Source of the DNA: Solanum dulcamara
Taxonomy: Eukaryota > Streptophyta > Magnoliopsida > Solanales > Solanaceae
Direction of reading: 5' to 3'
Length of the DNA: 64,000 nucleotides
Assembly (NCBI RefSeq): GCF_947179165.1
Contig: NC_077245.1
Location: 11,998,740-12,062,739, forward strand
In this document: positions 24,401 through 36,208 of the stretch, one piece after another
Numbering within the stretch: the first letter of the stretch is position 1
How the letters are laid out: each line of letters begins with the position of its first letter
Program-made: the position numbers and the translations under genes
Notes under the pieces: generated by a model
Seen by the model: only the letters and a program-made list of their open reading frames with translations
What the model was told of the DNA's origin: nothing
Database searches by the model: none

Positions 24401-26192
24401 GACTTTAGGAAACTCGTTGACAATCGGAACTGACTCAAGGGATGGAGACTCAACACTGTCATCTTTCACTCGTACGATATGATAAATACACCCTTTTGAG
24501 ATTAACTTTCCAGCCCTAAGGTAGGAAATAAATTTACCCTTAGGCATGATAGGATTACCCTTCCACTCTATGACATCCTCATTTGGGAATTTGAACTTAA
24601 AAATTTGAGTCCTATAATCAATAGAGGCATAACAGACATAAAGCCAGTTCATGCCAAGAATCACATCAAAATCAACCATGTCCAACTCAACTAAGTCTGC
24701 CAGGGTATCCCTGTGATAGATTGACACAGTACAATCTCTATAGACTCTCTCAGCTAAGACAGAATCACCAATAAGAGTAGTTACACTGAAGGGTTCTAAA
24801 AGACACTTAGGAATTTTACCAAATTTACTAGCCACATAAGGAGACACAAAAGATAGTGTGGCACCCGGATCCATCAAAACATAACAGTCAAGAGTAAAGA
24901 CTCGAATCATACCCGTTATAACATTTGGGGAGTTCTTCTGATCTTGGCGACTACCCATGGCATACAGACAGTTTGTACCTCCACTCGTACCTGACGTAGT
25001 GCCCCTTTGATTACCTCTAACCGGTGGTGCAGTGGTAGAATACTGGGCTCTATTGCCCCATGTCGGACACTCTCTCTGAAAATGGCCCACTTGGCTATAT
25101 TTATAACAACCATCCTTTCCCTCTCTGCATTCTCCCAAATAGAATTTACCACACTTGCCGCATGGTGGCTTTCCCTTCGAACCTTGACCCACACTAGCCT
25201 GGGATTGAGATCCATGGGATCTAAAATTCTAGTGACTTTGTCTCTATCGATCATACCTGTTATGTGGCACAGGTGCACTTGTCGCAAATGGGGCATATTT
25301 GAAAGACCTCTTCTGAAAGAAGGACCTGTTGCCTTTGCTCTGCCTTTGTTCACTCTCATATCCAGCTGATTTTGCCTTCTTGCTCAAATGTTCCTCCTTG
25401 TCTTTCTTCTTCTCATCCTCTACTTGCTAAGCATACACCATTAATCTAGAAATATCCATGTCAGAGATCAATAATGCTTCTTTGCACTCCTTCTTCACAT
25501 GCCTTCCCAATCCAGAGACAAATTTTCTCATCTTTGACCTCATATCTGGGATCATCTCTGGAGCATATCTTGACAGCTGGATGAACCTTAGACTATACTC
25601 CTTAACTGTCATACCCTCTTGTTTCAAATTCACAAACTCTTCTACTTTCGCTTCCCTCAATTCTCTAGGAAAGAAGTGATCAAGAAAGGCTCCCTCAAAC
25701 CCATCCCAAATAGCAGGCTCAGCATCCTCACCTCTACTTTGTTCCCACTGGTTATACTAGATGTTTGCGACATACTTGAGCTGATAAGACACCAACTCAA
25801 CCCCTTTGATCTCCGTAGCATGCATCGCTTTCAAGATCTTCTACATCTCATCAATGAAATTCTGGGGGTCTTCATCAACCTTAGAACCCGTGAATACCGG
25901 GCGGATTCATTCTCAGAAAATCTCTAATTCTCGTAGCAACAGATGGCTCTTGAGAACTAGAACTAGAAGTTGGTGAACTCTGGTTACCATTGTGGGCAGC
26001 CACTAATTGAGTGAGCATAGCAATCGCTCCTCAAAAATCTGCTTCCGAAGTTGGTACAGGCAGAGTAGTAGGCACTTGACGTGCCTCAGCATACCTTGCA
26101 GGTCGGCCTCTAGTCCTCGGTGGGCGCATTTTTGACTGTGGAATCTCTGTATTATCAGTATTCCTCTGGCTGGCAGTACGCTTAGGAGGCAT
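21478..26192 (-). pseudogene. gag-pol of Y1 (broken)
   Basis: Starts at the ATG at 26192 (MPPKRTASQRN), directly after a splice-acceptor-like GCAG. Parts in order: Gag (about 25430-26190), CCHC knuckle, protease [10 protein letters not shown] (about 24860), reverse transcriptase (about 23750-24250), RNase H, integrase (about 21900-22800) and a chromodomain-like tail ending at 21478 (WRNQFMDEATWEAEEDM...YPHRF). The reverse transcriptase active site reads FINDIL instead of FIDDIL, which alone should abolish polymerisation. A frameshift in a poly-T run near 23042-23052 and several in-frame stops separate the pieces. It is a chromovirus-type Ty3/gypsy polyprotein, probably Tekay/Del-like. Confidence 0.88.
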
Positions 26193-26393
26193 TATCTGCA
26201 ACGCATAAATGCATGAATTAGAACGAAAGTCTTATAGAGTTTAACTCTATCGCACGAGTTCAGAGTATGAAAAAGGTGAAATAATTCCTAATGTCTTATA
26301 GCCTCTTGATTATAAGTGTGGTGCACAACATACCCATAAGCAGGACTCTACTAGACACGGCTTCATAGACTCCTTAGGACTCTTGAACTCTGT

Positions 26394-26405
26394 GCTCTGA
26401 TACCA
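26394..26405 (-). other. Primer-binding site of Y1
   Basis: TGGTATCAGAGC on the minus strand, initiator methionine tRNA type, just inside the 5' LTR that starts at 26410. Confidence 0.85.
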
Positions 26406-26409
26406 AGTT

Positions 26410-26782
26410 TGTCACGCCCCGAGAGGGTACCCTAGATGTAGCCGGCACTCAAAAACTATTTCTGGCCTTCAAGCGAATCACTTGATCCAATCACACTTTC
26501 ATTCAGTTACACTCTATTAGCGGAAGACTCAAATCATAAGAATACTATTCATAATAAGGCCAAAGGCCAACCACATCTCCATTCAACAACTAAAAAAATA
26601 AAACTAGTCACAACGAAACAATTCAGCATCATTCACACTCTAGTCTATGAAGCCTCTATCAACAATATAAGAGGTTCCAATGACAAATTCATGGCTACCA
26701 CAAATCAAAATAAAGGAAAACTAACTCAAAGCTGAAAAGATAACTGCGGTATCCTCCGAAAACAAGGAGGACTCACCAACTA
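26410..26782 (-). repeat. Partial 5' LTR of Y1
   Basis: Begins TGTCACGCCCC and matches 18615-18987 with several differences (TCAC for TAAC, TAGCC for TGGCC, TTTCTGG for TTTTTGG, AAGCTG for AAACTG). It is therefore the original 5' LTR end rather than a copy of the left LTR. It breaks off after CACCAACTAG. Confidence 0.8.
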
Positions 26783-26817
26783 GCCTTACATACCTTAGAC
26801 ATAACAAAACATGTATA
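26783..26817. other. Patchwork junction
   Basis: About 35 bases built from two short pieces of Y LTR. TAGCCTTACATACCTTAG matches about 20709-20726, and a piece ending CATGTATAACA resembles the 44-bp repeat near 20334-20360. The sequence then switches to X1 gag at 26818. Each switch shares a few bases with the next template. Confidence 0.7.
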
Positions 26818-27704
26818 ACACCTCATTAATGAACTCCATAGGGTCCTCATCTAGTTTAGAACCATCAAACTCAGGTGGATTCATCCTTTGGAAATCCCGA
26901 ATCCTAGAGGCTAGATTTTGCATTTGGGGAGGAGGAACACCTAGATTCCCTTGGTTAGCTATGACTTGGGCTAACAAAGTAATAACACTGCGAAACTCGG
27001 CATGGGTTACCCCGTCATCATGATGTTGGGCATTAGGAATCGGAGGAGTTTGGTCCTCATTGTCAACCCTTGATCTTCGAGGTGGTCTTCCATGAGTCAT
27101 TATCTAGAGAACACAAAATGGGTCGTTAGTTAAAGGAAAGCTTAGAACACTCTAAGGCAAGACATGAATTTGAAAGAAGTGAAAATTTTCCTAAACGCCT
27201 CATAGTCTCTTATTCATAATTGTGGCGCGCTTCACAACCATGAATAAGAACCTATTCAACGCGGTATGTTGGACTTCCAAGGATCATTCAAAACCTGGCT
27301 CTGATACCAAGTTTGTCACGACCCAAGCCTAGGGCCTAGACATGACATGGCGAATGAGGAACCCAAAAGTACCTCAATCAAGCCTCTTAGCATTCTTTTA
27401 GCCCTTCATAGGTAATGATGATAAATAAATAAGCGGAAATCATAATAGTAAATCTTCAACTTACATATGTCCAACAATACCTCTAAATATTCGATTTAAT
27501 GGGGCTAAGACAAGTTCCTAGCTCACCCTCAATTATAATAGAAGAAATGACATAGTAAAATATCTTAACATATCATAAGCTAGAAAGATAAAGGAGTATT
27601 GTTCCCGGAATATGGGAACTCACCAAAAGTAGTCTTTAATAGAATATCAACTAGCCACGTGGAGGAGAACGAGGAGGAGCACCGATCCCTACATGGTGAT
27701 ATCA
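26818..27704 (-). repeat. Duplicate of X1 gag start and LTR fragment
   Basis: Identical by eye to 17728-18614 at an offset of 9,090 bp. It contains the first about 94 codons of Gag (start at 27100), a second TGGTATCAGAGC primer site (27298-27309) and a second X LTR fragment (27314-27704) ending in the same TATCA duplication. It is not an independent element. Confidence 0.88.
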
Positions 27705-30426
27705 TGTAACGCCCCGAGAGGGTACCCTAGATGTGGCCGGCACTCAAAAACTATTTTTGGCCTTCAAGCGAATCACTTGATCCAATCACACTTTCATTCA
27801 GTTACACTCTATTAGCGGAAGACTCAAATCATAAGAATACTATTCATAATAAGGCCAAAGGCCAACCACATCTCCATTCAACAACTAAAAAAATAAAACT
27901 AGTCACAACGAAACAATTCAGCATCATTCACACTCTAGTCTATGAAGCCTCTATCAACAATATAAGAGGTTCCAATGACAAATTCATGGCTACCACAAAT
28001 CAAAATAAAGGAAAACTAACTCAAAACTGAAAAGATAACTGCGGTATCCTCCGAAAACAAGGAGGACTCACCAACTAGCTGGAAGTGAATAGATCTTCAA
28101 TGATGCGCCTATTGATGATCTCTAGTACCTGTCTCTGCATCATGAAATGATGCAGGCCAAATGGCGTCAGTACGTGGAATGTACGAGTATGTAAAATGGC
28201 CGAATGAAACATACATCAAGGTGGGATCAAATCAACTCAGAATCTCAACTCAGAAGAAGGTACAACTCAATCAAGATGTTCTGAGTCCAAACAAAATATA
28301 ATTTAGACAGGACCAATCACATACAATTCGGCCCAATCCATTCCAATCCGACTCAGAGTACTATCAAGACCTATATAGAAGTTTCTCTTATCCGACAACC
28401 ATCACTTATGAGCCAGTGATAGTACAACAAGCCGGCGTTGTTGCCACGTCCGTTCATACCTTGCTAGGGTACGAACGAATCAACAATTCATAAATTCATA
28501 ACCAATCAAGTCTTATTATATCAGGACAGTAATTTGGAAAACATCCGATTTTAACGGTCTAATTTCTTCTTACGTTTGGCGATGTAGTTATTGGATTCGA
28601 GTTATTACTTACTCTTACCCAATTCGGTGCTCGATACTCCTCCCAAGACTCAATGCTCATAAAACTCTATCCAATCAATTCAATCTAATCATATCGACCA
28701 GTCTCGTTTGGACCTCTATTAATTCATCAATTCTATCCCAAATCAAGCCTCTTGACCAATCATATTATCCAATTAACCCCAATCTTATATGTATATATTT
28801 TTAAGGCATGTAAAAGACAATGGCCTAGTCTATATCTCTTTTTTATTTTTATTTTTAGGAAATCTCAAGAATATTGCTTACTTTACTTTCTGTCATCACC
28901 TTTGACTAGAAAGAATATCTTTCCATAGTGTTTTTTTGCCAAACATTATTATTTAATAACTATCCAAGTTGTCCCAAACCAAACCAAACACTTCACGTGA
29001 AATTAGAAAATAAATGATAAAGTTAGCTTTTTCTATATTATTAGAATATATCAAAGTGGAAGTATTATATGAATATACTAATAGGAATATAACTTTTTCT
29101 TAAATATAATTTAATTTGATGATGCTAATGGAATTCCATTGAGGTATCAACTCAGAGAAATTGGATTCATGCTAACTAAAAGGTTAATCAAATATTGTCC
29201 CCATCTTATTTCTAGCAATTTGGATCTGTGAATGTGTTAAACTAATGAAAACATCCTAACCAACATTTTAGTATTCTTTCTATGTTCCATCATTTGGTAA
29301 TTGAATTAAACTGTAACGTACCAACGGATTCCAAGTTACTGCAAGTTAATTATCTATTGTTAATATAACAAAAATATATTTAACAACTCATATCAATCAA
29401 CTCTTAGACATAACAAAATATGTATAACAACTCATATCAATCAACTCTTAGACATAACAAAATATGTATAACAACTCATATCAATCAACTCTTAGACATA
29501 ACAAAATATGTATAACAACTCATATCAATCAACTCTTACACGTAACAAAATATGTATAACAACTCATATCAATCAACTCTTAGACATAACAAAATATGTA
29601 TAACAATTCATATCAATCAACTCTTATCAAACATGAAACATTTATCAATTTCTCAACTTATCAATATCAACATAACAAAATCAAGTTAATAGATGTATGA
29701 ACTCATTAGGACATAAATCTATCAAGAAAACCCAATTCTTATGAAAATTCAATCTCAAAGAAGATGTAGGGCACATGGTGAATTTAATTCATGTTTTTAG
29801 TAGCCTTACATACCTTAGTGTGGATTTTGAAAAAACCTTGATGTTAGGTCTTCAAAGGGAAACTTGAATCCTTGAGTTTGAGAGGATTTTATTGGAGATA
29901 ATTTGAGAGAGAAGGGGATAAAGATTTGGGTTGTTTGGAGAGGAAAAATATTGAAATTATGATCCAAAACGCGTCCAGTTATGTATATAGATATTAGGTA
30001 ATTTTACCAAAATATCCCTACAAAATCTAGAAAATCGGCCAAAATTCGTTGCAGGTCTTCTCTGTTCGATCAAGCATAACTTTTGACTCCGAACTCGACA
30101 AAATACAATCTTGGTGGCGTTGAAAAGAAGACTCAAAGATCTTTAATTTGACAGGTTATAGGACTCCCAGTTCGTTATATTTTAGGAGATATGGTCGTTT
30201 GAAGTTGACCCTTATACTAACTCATTCGGAAACTTAGCCGAAAGGAATTCTTTGGACTTGGCTTGATTTTTTTGGGATTTCTTATGACCCTAAATCACAT
30301 ATAATATTTTAAATACTTATGAATAAATCATAGATCATATATACAAATTAAAGCCTTCGAGTTCGATCTTATACGTACATGAAGAATGGTCTGAATCTTA
30401 GTGGAAAAAAAATTTGGGGTGTTACA
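27705..30426 (-). repeat. Second full-length Y LTR (solo-like) in the duplicated block
   Basis: 2,722 bp, almost identical to 18615-21335. It includes the 44-bp tandem array at 29382-29630. It is flanked by TATCA on both sides (27700-27704, 30427-30431) and has no gag-pol attached. Differences from the left LTR are rare until about 30268, then frequent in the last 160 bases. Confidence 0.88.
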
Positions 30427-32367
30427 TATCATGTAGGCAAAAGAGTATGAGTTAGTACTTTGAATGTACTAAGTATGTAAGAATGCTTGAAATTGAGGAA
30501 ACATTAAAACATTTATGTAATATGGAACATAATTTAATGTATGCATAATAAATCATATAAATATCCTTTAAAACATTCATTTTGTGGGAAATTAACCATA
30601 ACCGACATTTAAGACCATGCGAGCTATTACATGGAATCCAACATAACCCTCTATGTTGGCCGGGGAGACTACTTGCCAGGTAGAACTCCGTCAACTTCAT
30701 TCATTTCTTTAACTTTAACTTTAAGGGTTATTTATGGATCCATTAGTCTAAGCCTACAAAGGCTCCTATGTTGGCACATAGTTAATGAGACAAGGGATTG
30801 CTACTAGGATTCCCTTACCGAATCCCACCTCAATGACCCATTCGGTGCTAAGTCAATCCCACGAAATAGTTTAATACTTCAAAATAGTCATAACATATAG
30901 CTTGAGAATTCAAAACATCATATTCGGTAGAATAGCTCATTAAAACATTTGGTAATTCAAATATGCAAGAATTTTCCTTATTGCATAAAGAATCAATCAT
31001 TCATATCATTTCATCATCCTTTTATTTCATAAGACTCCTTTTTGATCATAGATATTGCTTTTATAAACATTCATTTGAAGTCAAAGCTTTCAAGTCAAAC
31101 TTTATTAAAAATATAGTAAAACTAGGTGGGATCAAATCACTTCAACTTGCAAATATGTATATAAATAAATATACATAAATACTTTAAAATTCATTAATTA
31201 AAAATCATGATTTAAACAACCCACCATGAATTTCAAGAACCTTTAAATAGATAAATAGAAGAATTACTTGCAAACCATCAATTCATACATATGAAATTAT
31301 GTTGCATCGAAATAGATCAATAATCATTAATTTAACCATAATTCATACTATTAAGTAAAAATAAGAATTACTATAAGAAAATATTACTTGAAATCAAGTG
31401 ACTTAATTGAAATAGTTTTTAGACTATATGGATGGAAGAACTCATGGATAAACATCCACATAACTTAGAGTAAAGCTTAAAATAAATAAATATAATTTAT
31501 CATATAATCAAAATAATTTAGACATGAGAGTGGAAGGAATACTCTCATTGAAGCCTTACATACCTGGAATCCGAAGCTTTAGTCGGAACCGAAAGACTTA
31601 ACGAACACTCTTGAGTCCTAACTTTTCTCCCTGCCGGAACGTTTTGTCTACTACCTGGAGTATATGAATCACCGGAATAGTATTTCTTTACTACTAAGAA
31701 CTAAAACTATATTTGAGAATGTGTAAAGAAGTGTATAGAGAGAAGACTTGCTTGAGAATGCTTGATGAATAAAATGAGAAAATAAGGTGGGTATTTATAG
31801 GTGGGAAAGAGAGACCTAACAATAAATAAAATAATTATAAAGAAAAATCTAAAAATTTAATGGAATATATTGATGTCATGGATGATGTTAAATGGAGGAC
31901 AATTTATGTCATGAGTGATGTCAAATGTATTTAGATCTTTCCATGGTAGGTGAAATGAGTTATCTTTGACAGAATACTCCTTTTCGGAGCTGTGTTTGAA
32001 TAGGATAAATTCCTTATTAGGATTTGGTGTCTTCATAAGAATTATAGATATAGAAGTTTAGTTTTATGTCGTTCAAGAATCAACCAATTTGGATAATTCT
32101 ACAGTAAGATATGATTTTTCTTCTATAAACACTCCTTTCCGTCACAGCATTCTGTCTTACAATAATTAATTTATTTAACCTACTTAACCTCCGAAACATA
32201 AAATATGGTCTTCACAAGAGTTGTAGGTAACGATCTTGTGGTTACTCGTAAATTTAAATCACCCAATTTGGATATTCATATGAAAAGTTATGCCCAAAAT
32301 ACAGAGGCTGGATCATATTTAGGCGAGAATTGAAATATCATATACAACGTTTTTAGGGAATGTTACA
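30427..32367 (-). repeat. 5' LTR of X1, distal fragment
   Basis: Resumes the X1 LTR exactly where 18614 left off (TATCATGTAGGC) and ends TGTTACA. Together with 18224-18614 it gives about 2.33 kb, equal to the 3' LTR. TATA box CTATAAATACCC (minus strand) is at about 31792-31803. Confidence 0.9.
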
Positions 32368-32507
32368 AAAAGTAAAATAAAAAAATAAAAAGAAAACTAA
32401 TTAAATGGGACAGGACTTGTGGGTAATTAAAAGGTATTAGTATACCTGCACTAGATTTCTATAGGATGAAGCAAATAGTGTGGTGTTGCTTCATCAAAAA
32501 GTACAAT

Positions 32508-32513
32508 TTTATT
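32508..32513 (-). terminator. Possible polyadenylation signal of copy C
   Basis: AATAAA on the minus strand, about 57 bases past the copy C stop codon. It is conserved at the same distance after copy B (6529-6534). Confidence 0.4.
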
Positions 32514-32569
32514 TTAACTTAATGCTAGCATACGACTTAAATTGATAAGACCACAATAAAGTACTAATC

Positions 32570-34858
32570 CTAATAAAGATGGAGAGGAAGTCTTGGTTCC
32601 ATATTCACAGATATAGGCTTATTTGGGTGTGTAGTCAATCCATAAATTTCTTCCATGCTTATATCTTCTGGCTTCATATCTCCGGCTAATTTCCAATTAA
32701 ATCCATGCAACAAGTTAGCCATTGTAGTTTGTGCAACCTTCATACCAAGGTTATACCCCGGACACCTCCTCCTTCCGGAACCAAATGGCAACAATGTGAA
32801 ACTTTGCCCTTTAATATCTATGTTATTTTCTATGAATCTTTCTGGAATGAACTCTTCTGGCCTATCCCAATACTTTGAATTTCTTCCTAAGGACCATGCA
32901 TTTACATAAACAGTTGTCCCTTTCGGTATGTCATAACCAGCAACATTACAATCCTCAATAGAGTAATGGGGAGGAAGCAATGCACATAAAGGGTGAAGTC
33001 TAAATGTCTCTTTGATTATGGCTTCTATATAAGGTAGCTGAGAGAAGTCCTCTTCTTCTACCCATCGTTCTTTTCCGATAGCTCTGTCAAGTTCTTGGTG
33101 TACCTTGTCGATGATGTATGGTCTCCTCAAAAGTTCTTGAAATGCCCATTCTACTGTTGCTGCTGATGTATCTGTTGCACCAGCTATCAAATCCTGACAT
33201 TGACAGCAAAAAACATCAAATAGTAATAACAAATTTTGTCAGAATAGTTAGTGTTGATGAAAGTATTTTAGAGAATGAAGTTTGTCCCTCATTAGTAAGA
33301 TAGAAGAAAGTAGACGTGCTTTTAAACACTTCTAATTATCTTAGTTTAAATTATGAGGTAAGTTTTGGAGGAGACAAAAAGGTTTGGCTACATTGTTAAA
33401 TAGTAAAAGATGGGCACTTAACAGAGGAAATCGACACTTGTGCCAAAAGTTAGAGAAGGATTTGGACAAGGGTGCCGCTCTAGACCAAGATCCTAGCTCC
33501 TATATTCAAAAAAGGCACATATACCCTTTTTTCTGCCAGAATTAAAAAAATAATTTTAAATTTATTTTTTAAAGATTTTTATTTAAAAAATAATAACGAG
33601 GATATATCAACTCTAAATGGCAAAATTGAAGGGTACATCACGACATTTTTCCCTTCAAAAAATAATTTCATCTCTTCTCCAAAACGAATAACATCATATT
33701 ATTATTTCTTCTCTTCCACTCTTCTTAAAAACACAATTTTGTTCTGATGAAAACTTCAAGTTAATCGTTGAAACTTAAAATTTGTTGGCTTTGTAAGATT
33801 CTAGAGGAGTTTTGCCACTATCCCTGCAATAACAAAGTGGGAGGCTTATCTTTTTTAAGGAGAAACAGAATTAAGAAAATGGTCTCTCTATATATATGTA
33901 TTGTATTGTCATGAAATGCTATTGTAGTTATTGCGAAAATAAGTAAACTTACATGTATTAATCCCATCAGTCTATCGGAAGTAAGCTTAACTTCAAGATT
34001 AGGATCATCAGCAAGGTTCAAAAGAACATCAACCATGTCCTTAGGAACATAATCCTCCTCAATTTGCCTCTTTGTAACCTTGTGATCTTCAAGTACATAT
34101 TTGTAAAAATGTGTGAAATCTTTCCCTAATGTCTTCATTCGTTTTACATATCCTTGCAAGTCGAACACACTAAGCCAAGGTACCCAATCTCCAAGATTAA
34201 TCACCCCACTAAGAATAAACCATTCATCGAGCATCCTTTGTAGTGTTTCAAGTGTTATTATTGAAACATCTGAGTTTGACTGATCACTAAAATATTTGTC
34301 ACTCATAACGAATCTACTTATAGTGCGAAGAGTAAATCGAGGTAAATGGTCTTTAAGGAAAATTGGTTTTCCTGAATGAGGAAAAAGACGAGAAATCAAA
34401 GTTTGTCTTTCCTCAACACGAATATACTCAAATGAATCAAGCCTCCTAGGATTAAATATCTCAGTTAGGTAGATTTTTCTAGCTTGACGCCAGTGTGCTC
34501 CATAAGGTGCCCATGTCATGTCTGAGTAGTTATAGCTAGTATACTTACCAGCAGCTAATAAAGGACGAGAAGCAAAAATAGCATCATGTGTTTTCAATAT
34601 CTCTTTAGCCATTTCTGGAGATGATGCTATCAAAACAGGCTTCGAACCGAACTTTAAGAGCATTAAATCTCCATATTTTTGTGAAAGATGGTGCAAAGAC
34701 TCATGTGGGAGTGAACCAAGAAGGTTCAAATTGCCAATAATTGGCCATGGCCTTGGTCCTGGTGGTAGTTTCCTTTTGGGATGGTTTAATATTTTTGAGA
34801 GAAAAGCTAATGCTAGTAGCCATGCGCCAAACGCTATGAAAACCCAAGATATTTCCAT
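32570..34858 (-). CDS. CYP92-like cytochrome P450, copy C (intact, two exons)
   Basis: Join of exon 1 (33953-34858, 302 codons) and exon 2 (32570-33193, 207 codons plus stop), giving 509 residues. The phase-0 intron 33194-33952 (759 bp) begins GTAAGT and ends TGTCAG. An in-frame ATG 15 codons upstream (34903) exists. MEISWVF at 34858 was chosen because it matches the starts of A and B and places the membrane anchor at the N-terminus. Motifs: hinge PPGPRPWPIIGNL (32-44), WRQARK (123-128), I-helix AGATDTS (306-312), ETFR (364-367), PERF (419-422), haem motif FGSGRRRCPG with Cys446. It is a close paralogue of copy B, and no lesion is visible. Expected to be an ER-anchored monooxygenase of specialised metabolism, substrate unknown. 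CYP92-like assignment is by reading; another CYP71-clan family is possible. Confidence 0.9.
33194..33952 (-). other. Intron of P450 copy C
   Basis: 759-bp phase-0 GT-AG intron, largely alignable with the copy B intron with small indels. Confidence 0.85.
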
Positions 34859-34916
34859 TATTGATAAGAGATGACTCACGCAATTGAATAAGCAATAGCT
34901 CAAGAAAGCTTGAGAA

Positions 34917-34926
34917 ATATTTATAG
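34917..34926 (-). promoter_or_regulatory. Probable TATA box of copy C
   Basis: CTATAAATAT on the minus strand, about 60 bases upstream of the ATG at 34858. It also lies upstream of the alternative ATG at 34903, but only by 14 bases, which favours the downstream start. Confidence 0.5.
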
Positions 34927-35872
34927 GGCAACCTGCCGCTATATATTAAAATAATAAAGAGTTAAGACAATAATAGCAATATAGAGTTTAAATTGTGTAC
35001 AACTCTTTTAAGTCACTTTGAAAAGTAAGCATTTATTCAGAAGACTATTATTAACTATGATTTGCTCATTAGAGAAACATGATAGAAGAGTTAGAGAGAA
35101 AATTTTAATAGTTTTCAAAGATTATAGATTTTTTTTCTTGTTTGCCATTTTGGAATTGATAATCCTAAATAGTAACTCCCTTTTTTTGTGGAAGATTCTT
35201 CCCTTGCTTTCAATGGTAAGATGAGCACCCATGCGTAAAATCTTATCTCTGTGATTTTAGCCACCTTTAATGATGATTTTAGTCCCCTTTAAACTTTTCC
35301 AATGAATTGGGGCCACTCATTTCGTAGATTAGGTAAATATCCATGAGAAATCTTGTGGCATATCAATCTGCAACAATCCTTAAAACGATTCAAAACAAAA
35401 ATGATTAGTTGTATCAAATAAAAAATCCATTTCGATAGTAAAACAAAAACAGCTCAAAATAGATACGTATATTCATGAAGAATAATCAAATTAAAATACT
35501 GCTATGATAGAACAAATCTAATAAATTAAAATATTGATAAAAAAAACTTACGAGAGATACTAGCTAGGCATCGTACCACTTCATGCCTCCAGCAACGCCT
35601 TTGAATTTATTGACAATAAAAATGTGAGATGAAGAGGTGTAATTCAAAAGGCGCCTTCTTGGTACAATTCATAGTTGGGGGATAATTTATTCCCCTAATT
35701 AAAGTGGATCTCAGATAGAGGGTATAATGCTCTTTAATAAAAATGACTCATGTTTAGGACTCGAAATCAAGATTTCTAATTAAAGATGAAGGAGTATAAA
35801 TATTTACACATACCTATATTTGCACCTAGCAAATGAATATAAAACATATATCTTGCTTGTACACTTTTTAAT
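34927..35872. other. Intergenic, no gene seen
   Basis: AT-rich DNA upstream of copy C. Similarity to the A and B upstream spacers is lost after about 100 bases. A short ORF at 35018-35224 has no recognisable features and was not called. Confidence 0.5.
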
Positions 35873-36025
35873 GTCCAATGTCAAAAGGGCAAGAATTTCG
35901 ACATAATGTACCAAAACAGACACCCCCTAAAAACATGTACCAAAAATTGATAGTTTGCCACGTTTTTTTAGGGAGTGTCCATTTTGATACATTGTGTTGA
36001 AATTCTTGTCCTTTTATCGTTGGAC
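35873..36025. repeat. Foldback repeat with about 63-bp arms
   Basis: The left arm (35873-35935, starting GTCCAATGTCAAAAGGGC) and the right arm (35963-36025, ending CGTTGGAC) are inverted copies. They share AAGAATTTC, ACAATGTA-type and ACACCCCCTAAAAA-type blocks, with about ten mismatches, around a loop of about 27 bases. Likely a MITE or hairpin locus; no ORF. Confidence 0.75.
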
Positions 36026-36155
36026 TCCTGTTTAACATTTAACCATGGTTAAATCATACTATACATTTTCAATTTAATTTGTTATTTCTTAAGGTTAATT
36101 GTTCCATACAATCTTTGTTGGTATTGTTACTTGTTAGTTGTTACACTTGGGCCGT

Positions 36156-36167
36156 CTATAAAAAAGA
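36156..36167 (+). promoter_or_regulatory. Possible TATA box
   Basis: GTCTATAAAAAA about 45-50 bases upstream of the ATG of the small secreted-protein ORF at 36209. Confidence 0.4.
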
Positions 36168-36208
36168 AAATAGTAAATGGTTTAGACTCAAAGCATCTAG
36201 CTACAAAT

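Larger units (their letters stand above)
18615..30426 (-). mobile_element. Family-Y gypsy element (Y1) nested in the X1 LTR
   Basis: Outer ends are TGTAACGCCCC on the left and GGGGTGTTACA on the right, with perfect TATCA duplications at 18610-18614 and 30427-30431. It contains a 3' LTR (18615-21335), gag-pol remnant, primer site and a start of the 5' LTR (26410-26782). The expected simple 5' LTR is replaced by a junction, a copy of X1 sequence (26818-27704) and a further full-length Y LTR (27705-30426). Confidence 0.88.
10921..32367 (-). mobile_element. Family-X gypsy element (X1) with nested insertions
   Basis: A Ty3/gypsy element inserted on the minus strand between P450 copies B and C. 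Its outer ends are TGTCACGACCC (left, the reverse complement of GGGTCGTGACA) and TGTTACA (right). Perfect AAAAG target duplications are at 10916-10920 and 32368-32372. In transcriptional order its parts are the 5' LTR (30427-32367 plus 18224-18614, interrupted by family-Y element Y1), primer site, gag-pol remnant (13448-18010), polypurine tract and 3' LTR (10921-13244). Removal of Y1 and the duplicated block leaves an element of about 9.6 kb. Confidence 0.9.

Noticed and set aside
26818..27704. A third independent family-X element
   Set aside because: The segment is a copy of 17728-18614 at a fixed offset with identical breakpoints, so it is a duplication, not a new insertion.
36131..36208. 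Upstream extension of the small secreted ORF
   Set aside because: It would start between the TATA box and the better ATG at 36209 and place a non-hydrophobic stretch before the signal peptide.
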